Under the pieces are notes generated by a model that ran no database searches, was not told where the DNA came from, and saw only the letters and a list, made by a program, of their open reading frames with translations. From NCBI RefSeq assembly GCF_030159055.1, contig NZ_BQXQ01000024.1, forward strand, positions 16,461-80,460: 64,000 nucleotides of DNA, written 5' to 3'. Position 1 is the first letter of the stretch; each line of letters opens with the position of its first letter. This DNA is from Acidovorax sp. SUPP3334 (GTDB lineage: Bacteria; Pseudomonadota; Gammaproteobacteria; Burkholderiales; Burkholderiaceae_C). Of the stretch, positions 48,377-57,172 are shown piece by piece. The position numbers and the translations under genes are program-made.

Positions 48377-48809
48377 GCCCACGGCAGCCGGGAGTGCGCT
48401 GCTCACCCTCGTCCTGGCATTGCTCACGGGATGCGCCACCCACAAGGAAAAGTTGCTTTCCCACGGCGATCGCACCATGCGGGATATCTGGGACCAGGAG
48501 ACGGGTGGCGGCGGTCGCGCCAACGGCCCGGCCGCGCGGCAGCTGCTCGATGCGCGCCAGGTGCTGCGCCGCCCGCTCACCGAGGCAGACCGGCAGGCCA
48601 TGCCGGCCGAGAACACGGCATACACCCGCACCGCGCAGAACGAGATCTACCGGCAGTTCCACCGGCTGCCCAATCCGGACCTGGTGATGTACGTCTTCCC
48701 GCACCTGGCGGGGACCGATCCGGTGCCCGTGCCCGGCTACAGCACCGTGTTCCCCTTGTACCAGCGCATCCAGTACGCCATGCCGGGCGAGCGCGTGGAG
48801 GACTACTGA
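48357..48809 (+). CDS. TIGR03751-family conjugative-transfer lipoprotein
   Basis: This 150-residue lipoprotein has a signal (AAGSALLTLVLALLTGC; lipidated Cys after LLTG). A mature part follows, with TMRDIWDQETGG, QLLDARQVLRRPL, NEIYRQFHRLPNPDLVMYVF and a C-terminal FPLYQRIQYAMPGE. This matches the small lipoprotein between the VirB10-like and VirB4-like genes of this ICE class, comparable to TraV. It overlaps both neighbours (20 bp and 1 bp). Confidence 0.85.
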   Translation: MRRTWTKPTAAGSALLTLVLALLTGCATHKEKLLSHGDRTMRDIWDQETGGGGRANGPAARQLLDARQVLRRPLTEADRQAMPAENTAYTRTAQNEIYRQFHRLPNPDLVMYVFPHLAGTDPVPVPGYSTVFPLYQRIQYAMPGERVEDY

Positions 48810-51730
48810 TGGTGCGGCGACCGCGCTGGCCGTGGACCCACCGGGACGCCGGGGCCGGGGCCGAGGCCCGCAATGATCCCGCGGGAAGCGATGTCGAGGG
48901 GCCGGATGCCTGGGAGCGGCACGTTGCCGAATTGGCGGCACACGGCATCCCCGAACCCGGCGCCCACGCGCGCGATCCGGGCCGGCCGCGCGCCACGCTC
49001 GCCGACGAGCGCGCGCTCTACGGCGTGGCCCCCTCGTTCGCGGACCTGCTGCCGTGGGTGGAGTACCTGCCCGCATCGCGCAGCGTGCTGCTGGACGACG
49101 GGGTCTCCGTGGCAGCCTTCTTCGAGCTGACGCCGATCGGCACCGAGGGGCGTGAGATGCACTGGCTGTGGCAGGCGCGCGATGCGCTGGAGAACGCGCT
49201 GCAGGATGCGTTCGACGAGCTGGACGATCACCCGTGGGTGGTGCAGCTCTATGCCCAGGACGAAGCCGACTGGGAGGGCTATCTGCGCGGTCTGGACGCC
49301 TACCTGCAGCCGCGGGCACGGGGCACGGCGTTCACCGCGTTCTACCAGCGCTTTCTTGCCCACCACCTGCGGGCGGTGGCAAAACCGGGCGGCCTGTTCG
49401 AGGACACGGCGGTGACGCGCCTGCCCTGGCGCGGCCAGGCACGCCGGGTGCGCATGGTGGTGCACCGCCGTGTTCCGGGCACCAGCGCCCAGCGCCGCGG
49501 CCCGTCCCCGGAACAGGCACTGGCGACGGTGTGCGACCGGCTGCAGGGCGGCCTGTCGAACGCGGGCGTGCGCGCGCAGCGCCTGGCCGCGGCCGACATC
49601 CACGCCTGGCTGCTGCGCTGGTTCAACCCCTGCCCCGCGCTGCTGGGCGACACGGCCCAGGACCGGGAGCGCTTCTACGAACTCACGCGCTATCCGGCAG
49701 ACGAAGAAAGCGAGGAAGGCGAGATCGAACTGGCCAGCGGCACAGACTTCGCGCAGCGCCTTTTCTTCGGCGCGCCGCGCTCCGATGTCGCCAACGGACT
49801 CTGGTGGTTCGACGGCATGCCACACCGCGCGGTCGTGATGGACCGGCTGCGCACCGCACCGGGCACGGGCCACCTCACCGGCGAGACGCGCAAGGGCGGC
49901 GATGCGGTCAACGCGCTGTTCGACCAGATGCCGGAGGACACGGTGATGTGCCTGACGCTGGTCGCCACGCCGCAGGACGTGCTCGAATCCCACCTCAACC
50001 ACCTGGCACGCAAGGCAGTGGGCGAGACGCTGGCGTCCGAGCAGACGCGGCGCGACGTGCAGGAGGCCCGCGGGCTGATCGGCAGCGCCCACAAGCTCTA
50101 CCGCGGCGCCCTCGCCTTCTATTTGCGCGGACGCGACCTGGCGCAGCTGGACGAGCGCGGGGTGCAGTTGGCCAACGTGATGCTCGGCGCCGGCCTGCAG
50201 CCGGTGCGCGAGGACGACGAGGTGGCGCCGCTCAACACCTACCTGCGGTGGCTGCCCTGCGTGTTCGATCCGGCCAAGGACACGCGCCAGTGGTACACGC
50301 AGCTGATGTTCGTGCAGCACGCGGCGAACCTGGCCCCCGTGTGGGGACGCAGCCAGGGCACGGGGCATCCGGGCGTCACGCTCTTCAACCGCGGCGGCGG
50401 CACCGTCACCTTCGATCCGCTCAACCGCCTGGACCGGCAGATGAACGCCCATCTGTTCCTGTTCGGGCCTACGGGCTCGGGCAAGAGCGCCACGCTCAAC
50501 AACCTGCTCAACCAGGTCATGGCGATCTACCGGCCGCGGCTCTTCGTCGTGGAAGCGGGCAACAGCTTCGGCCTGTTCGGCGACTTCGCCAAGCGGCTCG
50601 GGCTGAGCGTGCACCGGGTCAAGCTCGCTCCCGGTGCTGGCGTGAGCCTCGCGCCTTTCGCCGATGCTCGGCGCCTCGTGGAGACGCCGAGCCAGGTCCA
50701 GACCCTGGATGCCGATGCACTGGACGAGGACCGGGAGCACGGTGGCCCCACCCCCGATCACGACGAACAACGCGACGTGCTGGGGGAGCTGGAGATCACC
50801 GCCCGCCTGATGATCACCGGCGGCGAGGACAAGGAGGAGGCGCGCATGACGCGTGCCGACCGCAGCCTGATCCGCCAGTGCATCCTGGATGCTGCGCAGC
50901 GGTGCGCCGGCGACGGGCGCACGGTGCTGACCCGCGACGTGCGCGATGCGCTGCGCGCACGTGGAGAGGACACCACCTTGCCGGAAAGCCGGCGCACGCG
51001 GCTGCTGGAGATGACCGATGCGATGGACATGTTCTGCCAGGGCGTGGATGGGGAGATGTTCGACCGCCCCGGCACGCCCTGGCCCGAGGCCGACATCACG
51101 ATCGTGGATCTGGCGACGTTCGCGCGCGAGGGCTACAACGCGCAGCTGTCGATCGCCTACATCTCGCTGATCAACACCGTCAACAACCTCGCCGAACGCG
51201 ACCAGTTCCTGGGCCGGCCGATCATCAACGTGACCGACGAGGGGCACATCATCACGAAGAATCCGCTGCTGGCGCCCTACGTGGTCAAGATCACGAAGAT
51301 GTGGCGCAAGCTCGGCGCCTGGTACTGGCTGGCGACGCAGAACCTGGACGACCTGCCGCGGGCCGCGGAACCGATGCTCAACATGATCGAGTGGTGGATC
51401 TGCCTGTCCATGCCGCCGGACGAGGTCGAGAAGATCGCGCGGTTTCGCGAGCTCAACGCGGCGCAGAAGGCGCTGATGCTGTCGGCACGCAAGGAGGCCG
51501 GCAAGTTCACCGAGGGCGTGGTGCTGTCCAAGTCGATGGAGCTGCTGTTCCGCGCGGTGCCGCCCAGCCTCTACCTGGCGCTGGCGATGACCGAACCGGA
51601 GGAGAAGGCCGAGCGCTTCGCGCTGATGCAGCAGCACGGCATCAGCGAACTGGATGCCGCATTGCGCGTGGCCGAGAAGATCGACCGGGCGCGCGGGATC
51701 GAGCCGCTGTCGCTCGATGCGCTGGGTTGA
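48809..51730 (+). CDS. TIGR03744-family (PFL_4706-like, VirB4/TraC) conjugative transfer ATPase
   Basis: This 973-residue ATPase powers pilus assembly and substrate transfer. The N-terminal half is the VirB4-specific domain (YGVAPSFADLLPWVEYLP, WLRWFNP-like segment). Walker A is LFGPTGSGKSATLNNLLNQV (near 552). The Walker-B-like IINVTDEGHIITKNPLLAPY lies near 805. IEWWICLSMPPDEVEKI and MLSARKEAGKFTEGVVLSKS mark the C-terminal RecA-like domain. The start overlaps the lipoprotein stop by one base. It looks intact. Confidence 0.92.
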   Translation: MVRRPRWPWTHRDAGAGAEARNDPAGSDVEGPDAWERHVAELAAHGIPEPGAHARDPGRPRATLADERALYGVAPSFADLLPWVEYLPASRSVLLDDGVSVAAFFELTPIGTEGREMHWLWQARDALENALQDAFDELDDHPWVVQLYAQDEADWEGYLRGLDAYLQPRARGTAFTAFYQRFLAHHLRAVAKPGGLFEDTAVTRLPWRGQARRVRMVVHRRVPGTSAQRRGPSPEQALATVCDRLQGGLSNAGVRAQRLAAADIHAWLLRWFNPCPALLGDTAQDRERFYELTRYPADEESEEGEIELASGTDFAQRLFFGAPRSDVANGLWWFDGMPHRAVVMDRLRTAPGTGHLTGETRKGGDAVNALFDQMPEDTVMCLTLVATPQDVLESHLNHLARKAVGETLASEQTRRDVQEARGLIGSAHKLYRGALAFYLRGRDLAQLDERGVQLANVMLGAGLQPVREDDEVAPLNTYLRWLPCVFDPAKDTRQWYTQLMFVQHAANLAPVWGRSQGTGHPGVTLFNRGGGTVTFDPLNRLDRQMNAHLFLFGPTGSGKSATLNNLLNQVMAIYRPRLFVVEAGNSFGLFGDFAKRLGLSVHRVKLAPGAGVSLAPFADARRLVETPSQVQTLDADALDEDREHGGPTPDHDEQRDVLGELEITARLMITGGEDKEEARMTRADRSLIRQCILDAAQRCAGDGRTVLTRDVRDALRARGEDTTLPESRRTRLLEMTDAMDMFCQGVDGEMFDRPGTPWPEADITIVDLATFAREGYNAQLSIAYISLINTVNNLAERDQFLGRPIINVTDEGHIITKNPLLAPYVVKITKMWRKLGAWYWLATQNLDDLPRAAEPMLNMIEWWICLSMPPDEVEKIARFRELNAAQKALMLSARKEAGKFTEGVVLSKSMELLFRAVPPSLYLALAMTEPEEKAERFALMQQHGISELDAALRVAEKIDRARGIEPLSLDALG

Positions 51731-51744
51731 AACGGAGAACAAAC

Positions 51745-52437
51745 ATGCAGCGTTTCTACCGTTTGCGCGCCCTCCTCCTGCGCCTGGAACGGCCGACGGT
51801 CCTGGCCGCCGTGCTGGTGGTGGCGGCGATCACGCTGGCGGTCTGGCCGCTGGCTCCCAGGCAGGGCACGACGCCTGCGGCCACCGCGACCCAAGCACCA
51901 CCACTGCCGCCGGGACCGCCGTGGATCCATGGGCGGGCCGATGCACGCTTCACGGTCACGCTGTATGCGGACCTGGAGTGCCCGTACTGCCAGGGGTATT
52001 TTCTGCAACTCAAGCGGTGGATCGATGCAAACCCGGACGTGAACCTGCAGTGGCACCACCTGCCTCTTCCCATGCACGAACCGGCCGCCGGGCATGAGGC
52101 GCGGCTCGCCGAGTGCGCGGGTGAGGTCGGAGGACAGGCGGGCTTCTGGAGCGCCGTGGAATGGATTTATGGACACACGCAGGGTGAGGGCCAAGGTCTG
52201 CAGGCTGGCGCTACCTATCCTGGCATGACACCCGCGATGCAGGCGTGCCTGGACAGCCGGCGCCCGCAGGAGGTTGTGAAGCGGCAAACCGAGGAAGCGC
52301 AACGTGCAGGGGTGAGCGGAACCCCTTCGCTGCAGCTGCAGGATCGCCGTACGAGCAAGGCGGTCGAGTTGGCAGGGCCGATCGAAGGCGATGCGCTGCT
52401 TTCAGCCTTGGACCTGCTGACACGCGCCGTGAAGTAG
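51745..52437 (+). CDS. DsbA-like periplasmic thiol-disulfide protein
   Basis: This 230-residue protein has an N-terminal membrane anchor (VLAAVLVVAAITLAVWPLAP), a Pro-rich spacer and a thioredoxin fold with the active site LECPYCQGYF. GVSGTPSLQL is the cis-Pro loop. It probably helps form disulfides in the Cys-rich transfer proteins downstream (PFL_4710/4711 families). GGAGAACAA precedes ATG 51745. It ends the first conserved block; the cargo starts right after it. Confidence 0.85.
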   Translation: MQRFYRLRALLLRLERPTVLAAVLVVAAITLAVWPLAPRQGTTPAATATQAPPLPPGPPWIHGRADARFTVTLYADLECPYCQGYFLQLKRWIDANPDVNLQWHHLPLPMHEPAAGHEARLAECAGEVGGQAGFWSAVEWIYGHTQGEGQGLQAGATYPGMTPAMQACLDSRRPQEVVKRQTEEAQRAGVSGTPSLQLQDRRTSKAVELAGPIEGDALLSALDLLTRAVK

Positions 52438-52712
52438 ACATTTGAGGTGCGTGACAAGCAACACGCTCACTACCGTGCTCGGTCAAGCTATCCTCAATTG
52501 ACGTCTGTAAGAGAGCCTTTCAATGCTGTGCCATACGGGGGATCGAGTGTGCCGATCATTCTCCCCTTAGCTGCCTGCAGCAGGGTTAGTCTCGATCTGG
52601 CAAAGCACTACAGGGTGCAACACTATTGGTCAAAAGTAGTGCCTCGCAAAGCGAAGCCGGATTCGGCGAGCCTTGGTATACGGATTGGCACAACACACAT
52701 GGGGGGAGCGTC
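52438..52712. other. Leader region of the cargo operon
   Basis: The 275 bp between the DsbA-like stop and the patatin ATG are lower in GC than the transfer genes and hold no credible gene. A TTGACG at 52498-52503 could be a -35 element, but no good -10 follows at normal spacing. The region probably carries the cargo promoter. An in-frame TTG at 52626 could extend the patatin by 29 codons. Confidence 0.45.
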
Positions 52713-54764
52713 ATGGTGGAGTACTGCGACCTTGTGATGAAAGGCGGGATCACCAGCGGGGTGATCTATCCAAAGCTGATTGCCCGGCTTGCATCGAAAT
52801 ACCAGTTCAAAAATATCGGCGGCACTTCCGCAGGTGCCATCGCTGCAAGCGCATGCGCAGCTGCCCAGTACGGCGTGCACCATGGCAATCCCCAAGCCTT
52901 CGACACGCTGACGAAACTGCCCGAACTGCTGAGCGAGAAGATCACAGCCGATCGTCGCTCCAAGCTCTTCACCCTCTTCCAACCCGCTGCAAGCGTTCGA
53001 CGACATTTCGCCGTGCTGGTGGGTATGTTGAACAAAGATCCGCGTGAAGCTGTGCAGGCGGTTCTTGGCGGTCTCATCCACATGTACAAGACCTCCGTGG
53101 TAATCGGAATCCTGTTGGGTAGCCCGCTGCTGTACCCGTTCATTGACGCACTCCTCCCTATCGTCGACGAGTGGAAGCGCGTTGCGGCTTCCCTTGGGCT
53201 GATGCTGCTCATCACCGGAATGACTGCGCTGTCAGTCCGCAGTTTTGTCCGGGGAAAGACAGTCCGTGCCCTACTCTGGGCTGCAGCACTTCCGCTTCTG
53301 GTGTTTACGGCGCTGGCGTTAGCAACAGCACACGGCTCCGCCTTTCGCCTGGGTGCATACACGGTGGGAACGATTGCGGTGACATTGCTGTACCAAGCCG
53401 CCGTCTGCGCCGCGATTGTCGGATTTTTCGCTCGTAGTCTCTTGCGAGGACTGCACGGCAATCACTACGGTCTATGCAGTGGCCGAACGCCTGATGATGC
53501 CGCCTCGACAAATCATCAAGAAGGTTTGACCAACTGGCTGACGAACTACCTCAATGCGCTGGCAGGCCTGTCCCCTGATGCCCCCCCGCTCACCTTCGGA
53601 CAGCTGTGGGGACATGCCGACCCCACCCAGCCGCGAGCCATCAATCTGGAAGTCATGACCACTGCGATTTCCCAGCAGATGGTCTACTCCATTCCGTTTC
53701 GGGACGGTACTCCATCGTTCTATTACGACCCCGAAGAGTGGAGTCTGCTGTTTCCGAAGTCGGTGATGGATGCCTTGAACCAGGCCCATTCCCACAGCAG
53801 CGAAAACGAAGAAGATAGCCAAGCGAAATCGCTGGAGGTGCAGAGCGCCAGCGGCACGACGCTGCGCCCTCTGCCAAGGAGTGCCGGCCTGCCGGTGGTG
53901 GTAGCGATCCGAATGAGCCTGAGCTTCCCACTCCTTCTGTCTGCGGTGCCACTGCATGCGATCGACTGGAGCCTCAAGGACAATGCGCAGCGCAAACGAG
54001 AAGGCCGCCCGCTTCTGGCCAAGCGGGTCTGGTTCTCCGACGGTGGCATCGGCAGCAACATGCCACTGCACATGTTCGACTCGCTACTGCCGGGCCACCC
54101 CACTTTCGCAGTCAATCTGAAAGCGGAGCATCCGGACCACCAGATCAGCACCCCAGAGACTGCTGACAACGCCGGTGGCCGCGTCTATCTGCCAGAAGAC
54201 CGACGTGGCGGAATGCAGCGCTACTGGCAGCCTGCCGACGACACCGCGCCACTGAGTGGGCTGATCGGCTTCTTCAGCAGCATCGTCAACACCATGCAGA
54301 GTTGGCGCGACGAGATCATGTTTCCCTATCCGGGGTTTCGCGAACGCATTGTCCAGATCAGCCAACGGGAGGGAGAAGGCGGGCTGAATCTGGACATGCC
54401 CAGCGACACCATCGAGGCACTTGGAAACGCCGGAGCCATGGCCGCAGACCGATTGATCGACAGCTTCCACCCATCTGGAGCCCAACAAGCAGAAGGATGG
54501 CGGCGACACCAGGAGGCACGATTGACAACCCTGCTTGGCACGCTCCAGCCCGCCAGCGAAGCCATCGGCCCTGCACTGCAGAGCGGTGTGTGGCACACCG
54601 TCGTGGACACGATCGCCTCCTATAAAGCCGATGAGCGCCAACTTGCAGAGGACTATCTGAACGAACTGCAAGTGTTGGGCGCGCTCGGTGCCGGGCACAA
54701 ACCGTCGATGCAGGATGTCGCGCCAAAGCCTTTGGCCCAGTTGAAGATCTCACCAAGGATCTAG
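52713..54764 (+). CDS. Patatin-like phospholipase with internal membrane helices
   Basis: This 683-residue protein is a likely lipid hydrolase. The patatin glycine-rich loop is DLVMKGGITSGVIYP. The nucleophile Ser39 lies in NIGGTSAGAIAAS (G-x-S-x-G), and the catalytic Asp near 444 lies in VWFSDGGIGSNMPLHMFD. Between them, about four hydrophobic helices occupy residues 125-240 (VVIGILLGSPLLYPFIDALL; LGLMLLITGMTAL; ALLWAAALPLLVFTALALA; TIAVTLLYQAAVCAAIVGFF), so it should sit in a membrane. GGGGGAG before ATG 52713 fixes the start. Patatins are effectors in several anti-phage systems. It leads a three-gene cargo set, 101 bp before the ATPase gene. Confidence 0.85.
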   Translation: MVEYCDLVMKGGITSGVIYPKLIARLASKYQFKNIGGTSAGAIAASACAAAQYGVHHGNPQAFDTLTKLPELLSEKITADRRSKLFTLFQPAASVRRHFAVLVGMLNKDPREAVQAVLGGLIHMYKTSVVIGILLGSPLLYPFIDALLPIVDEWKRVAASLGLMLLITGMTALSVRSFVRGKTVRALLWAAALPLLVFTALALATAHGSAFRLGAYTVGTIAVTLLYQAAVCAAIVGFFARSLLRGLHGNHYGLCSGRTPDDAASTNHQEGLTNWLTNYLNALAGLSPDAPPLTFGQLWGHADPTQPRAINLEVMTTAISQQMVYSIPFRDGTPSFYYDPEEWSLLFPKSVMDALNQAHSHSSENEEDSQAKSLEVQSASGTTLRPLPRSAGLPVVVAIRMSLSFPLLLSAVPLHAIDWSLKDNAQRKREGRPLLAKRVWFSDGGIGSNMPLHMFDSLLPGHPTFAVNLKAEHPDHQISTPETADNAGGRVYLPEDRRGGMQRYWQPADDTAPLSGLIGFFSSIVNTMQSWRDEIMFPYPGFRERIVQISQREGEGGLNLDMPSDTIEALGNAGAMAADRLIDSFHPSGAQQAEGWRRHQEARLTTLLGTLQPASEAIGPALQSGVWHTVVDTIASYKADERQLAEDYLNELQVLGALGAGHKPSMQDVAPKPLAQLKISPRI

Positions 54765-54865
54765 TGACGCCTCGGGCTTGGAACATCTCCGCATAACAAA
54801 TTGCAGTCGCGTTGGCACCATCCGCACCAAATGGACGCAAAAGAAAAGCACACGGAGGAGAAAAC

Positions 54866-57172
54866 ATGCAGCACATCGAAAGAGAGACAGAGCCAACACC
54901 CGAAGTACTGAGGGGAAGTGCGGCCACACTGCAGCGCGAGACGCTCGCCAGATTCATGGCAGACACCGAGGAAAAGCGCAGTCAGTCGAAGATCTATCGC
55001 TCCGAATTGAACTTTGAACATCCCAGCCTCAAGATCGCGCTCGCAAGACTTTTCCACGGTCGCTGTGCATTCTGCGAAGCGGAGCGCGAGACCGCGACAT
55101 ATCACTTCAGACCGCCCGAAGAAGCCCTGCCCTACGAGCGCAGCGAACAGGCTCACTTGTACTACAGCTGGCTGGCCTTGGCTTGGCAGAACTTCTACGC
55201 CATCTGCTCGTCTTGCAGGCCCAGGGAAACAAACTATTTCCCGGTGCTTGGCAAGCGGGCAGAGATTCCGCGCCCCACATTGTTTGAACAGTTCGCTGGC
55301 AACAACAGTGGGTTGTGGCCCGCGACGGACTACCCTCCCAGGGAGAAGCCGTTGCTCCTAGATCCCTGCACGGATCGAAATTTCCACACCCACCTTTGGG
55401 TAGGAAGGGATGGTGCGCTCTGGGGCCTCACGCGACGAGGGACCTTCACAATCGAACACTTTCATCTGAATTCGCTTGAACTTGTCGAACAAAGGCGCCG
55501 TCAGCACACTAGATACTTCGAAGAACTCCGGGAACAGCTCTCATCGCCTTACGCTGACATACCAAGCCACGTTTTCTTTTTCCAGAAGCTGGAGTTCGGG
55601 GGAACTTGGTATCTGCTATTGCGCCGGCTGGCGGCCTCACTCGGCGCGAAAAGGGGTACGCGCCCAGTTTTGGCGATGAGCCGCATTGAGCGCGTTTTTC
55701 GAGCGCTCAAGGGCACTAGGGATGCCTACGATCGCCTCACCCGCTGCTGGTCTGAACTCAGCGAAGAGGAACCGCCGAATCCAACGGATACTCCGGAGAG
55801 CTGGCACCGACCCAGCAAAGCGACGGTTTCCGAAATCAGCATCGAGAACTTCAAAGCCATCGAAGGCATCCACTTCAAGCTTCAAGATTCGGAAGATGTT
55901 CGCTCGGACCGAGACGCCCCACGCAGCCCGTCAGCCCTGATTCTGGGCGAGAACGCTGCCGGAAAGAGTTCCATCCTGGAAGCCATTGCACTGACACTGG
56001 CAACACCTGCTGCACGCAACGCGCTCGGACTGACGGCTCGCAACTTTATTCTCTCACCCTACCTGCTCGGCGCACTGGATTCACAATCGATCAATTTTGC
56101 GAAAGTGACCATTCGCCTTTCGGACGATTCCACTCGGATACTGCACATTCAGCACGAGAGGATGGTCGATCAGGCGCCTGGGACTCCAGATATTGTTCCC
56201 GTCTTCGCCTATGGGGCATTCCGGCAGTACCAGCACCGGCAGAGTCGTAAAAGTTCACCCGCCGCATTCATTCGCAATCTCTTCGATGCCAGTGTGCTTC
56301 CCAATCCGGAACAATGGCTTCTGGAGCTGAGCAAGGAGCGGTTCGCAATGGTGGTCAGAGCGCTACGCGACATCCTCTCGATCGAAGGGGAATTCGACGT
56401 CATTGAACGTGACCAGGAACGAAAGCAATGCTTCGTCGTGACCGCTACCACTGTCGATGGCCTGCCATTGGTCAAAAGTCCCCTCAACGTGGCTTCCTCG
56501 GGCTTTCGCTCCGTGCTAGCGATGGCATGCGACGTGATGCGCGGACTCATGAATTCCAAGATTCATAAGGATTTCGACAGCCTAGAGTCAGCCACAGGCG
56601 TGGTACTGATCGACGAGGTCGAGGCCCACCTGCATCCGCGATGGAAAATGAACATCATGCGCGGACTCCGAAGGGCACTGCCCAACGTGACGTTCATCGC
56701 AACCACCCATGATCCGCTGTGCCTTCGCGGCATGAATGATGGCGAAGTGGTCGTACTGCGACGGGCCACCTTGGAACACGGATTGACCTACGCGGGGCTG
56801 TCCATGCGCGTCGAGGCACAGACCCAACTCCCTTCCATTTCCGAACTCCGGGTGGAACAGCTGCTTACCTCCGATCTCTTCCAACTCCATTCCACTGACG
56901 ATCCTCAGATGGAAAGCCAGCTCGCGCACATTGCCGATCTACTCGCCATGGCACCCAACGGCTTGACGGACGAACAGCGCAAGGCTGTCGATGAATTCAA
57001 CAGGGATATCGCTTCAGCCATGCCGATTGGAACCTCCGAGGCCCAGCGCATCGTGCAAGAGGCAGTCGCCGAGTACTTGCAGCAACGGTCCAGCATCCCG
57101 AAGGAGCAAGGGGCTCGATTGAGAGAGCACGTCAAAGCACGCATCGTGCAGGCACTACAGGGAGTGCAGTGA
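54866..57172 (+). CDS. ABC-type ATPase with N-terminal HNH-like zinc domain (PtuA-like fusion)
   Basis: This 768-residue protein is a fusion. Residues about 55-135 hold an HNH-like zinc module: CAFC (67-70), His80 in TATYHFRP, and CSSC (114-117). The order copies the next gene's HNH, but the Glu before the His and the Asn after the second Cys pair are replaced (Tyr79, Arg118), so cleavage may be lost. From residue 350 an SMC/ABC-like AAA domain follows, with Walker A ILGENAAGKSSILEAIAL (near 361), Walker B GVVLIDEVEAHLHPRW (near 580) and ATTHDPLCLR (near 612). The ATPase part is PtuA/OLD-like. CGGAGGAG precedes ATG 54866. Confidence 0.85.
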   Translation: MQHIERETEPTPEVLRGSAATLQRETLARFMADTEEKRSQSKIYRSELNFEHPSLKIALARLFHGRCAFCEAERETATYHFRPPEEALPYERSEQAHLYYSWLALAWQNFYAICSSCRPRETNYFPVLGKRAEIPRPTLFEQFAGNNSGLWPATDYPPREKPLLLDPCTDRNFHTHLWVGRDGALWGLTRRGTFTIEHFHLNSLELVEQRRRQHTRYFEELREQLSSPYADIPSHVFFFQKLEFGGTWYLLLRRLAASLGAKRGTRPVLAMSRIERVFRALKGTRDAYDRLTRCWSELSEEEPPNPTDTPESWHRPSKATVSEISIENFKAIEGIHFKLQDSEDVRSDRDAPRSPSALILGENAAGKSSILEAIALTLATPAARNALGLTARNFILSPYLLGALDSQSINFAKVTIRLSDDSTRILHIQHERMVDQAPGTPDIVPVFAYGAFRQYQHRQSRKSSPAAFIRNLFDASVLPNPEQWLLELSKERFAMVVRALRDILSIEGEFDVIERDQERKQCFVVTATTVDGLPLVKSPLNVASSGFRSVLAMACDVMRGLMNSKIHKDFDSLESATGVVLIDEVEAHLHPRWKMNIMRGLRRALPNVTFIATTHDPLCLRGMNDGEVVVLRRATLEHGLTYAGLSMRVEAQTQLPSISELRVEQLLTSDLFQLHSTDDPQMESQLAHIADLLAMAPNGLTDEQRKAVDEFNRDIASAMPIGTSEAQRIVQEAVAEYLQQRSSIPKEQGARLREHVKARIVQALQGVQ

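Noticed and set aside
48803..51742. 979-codon open frame opposite the VirB4-like ATPase
   Set aside because: It is an antisense shadow. The plus-strand gene has Walker motifs and operon overlaps.
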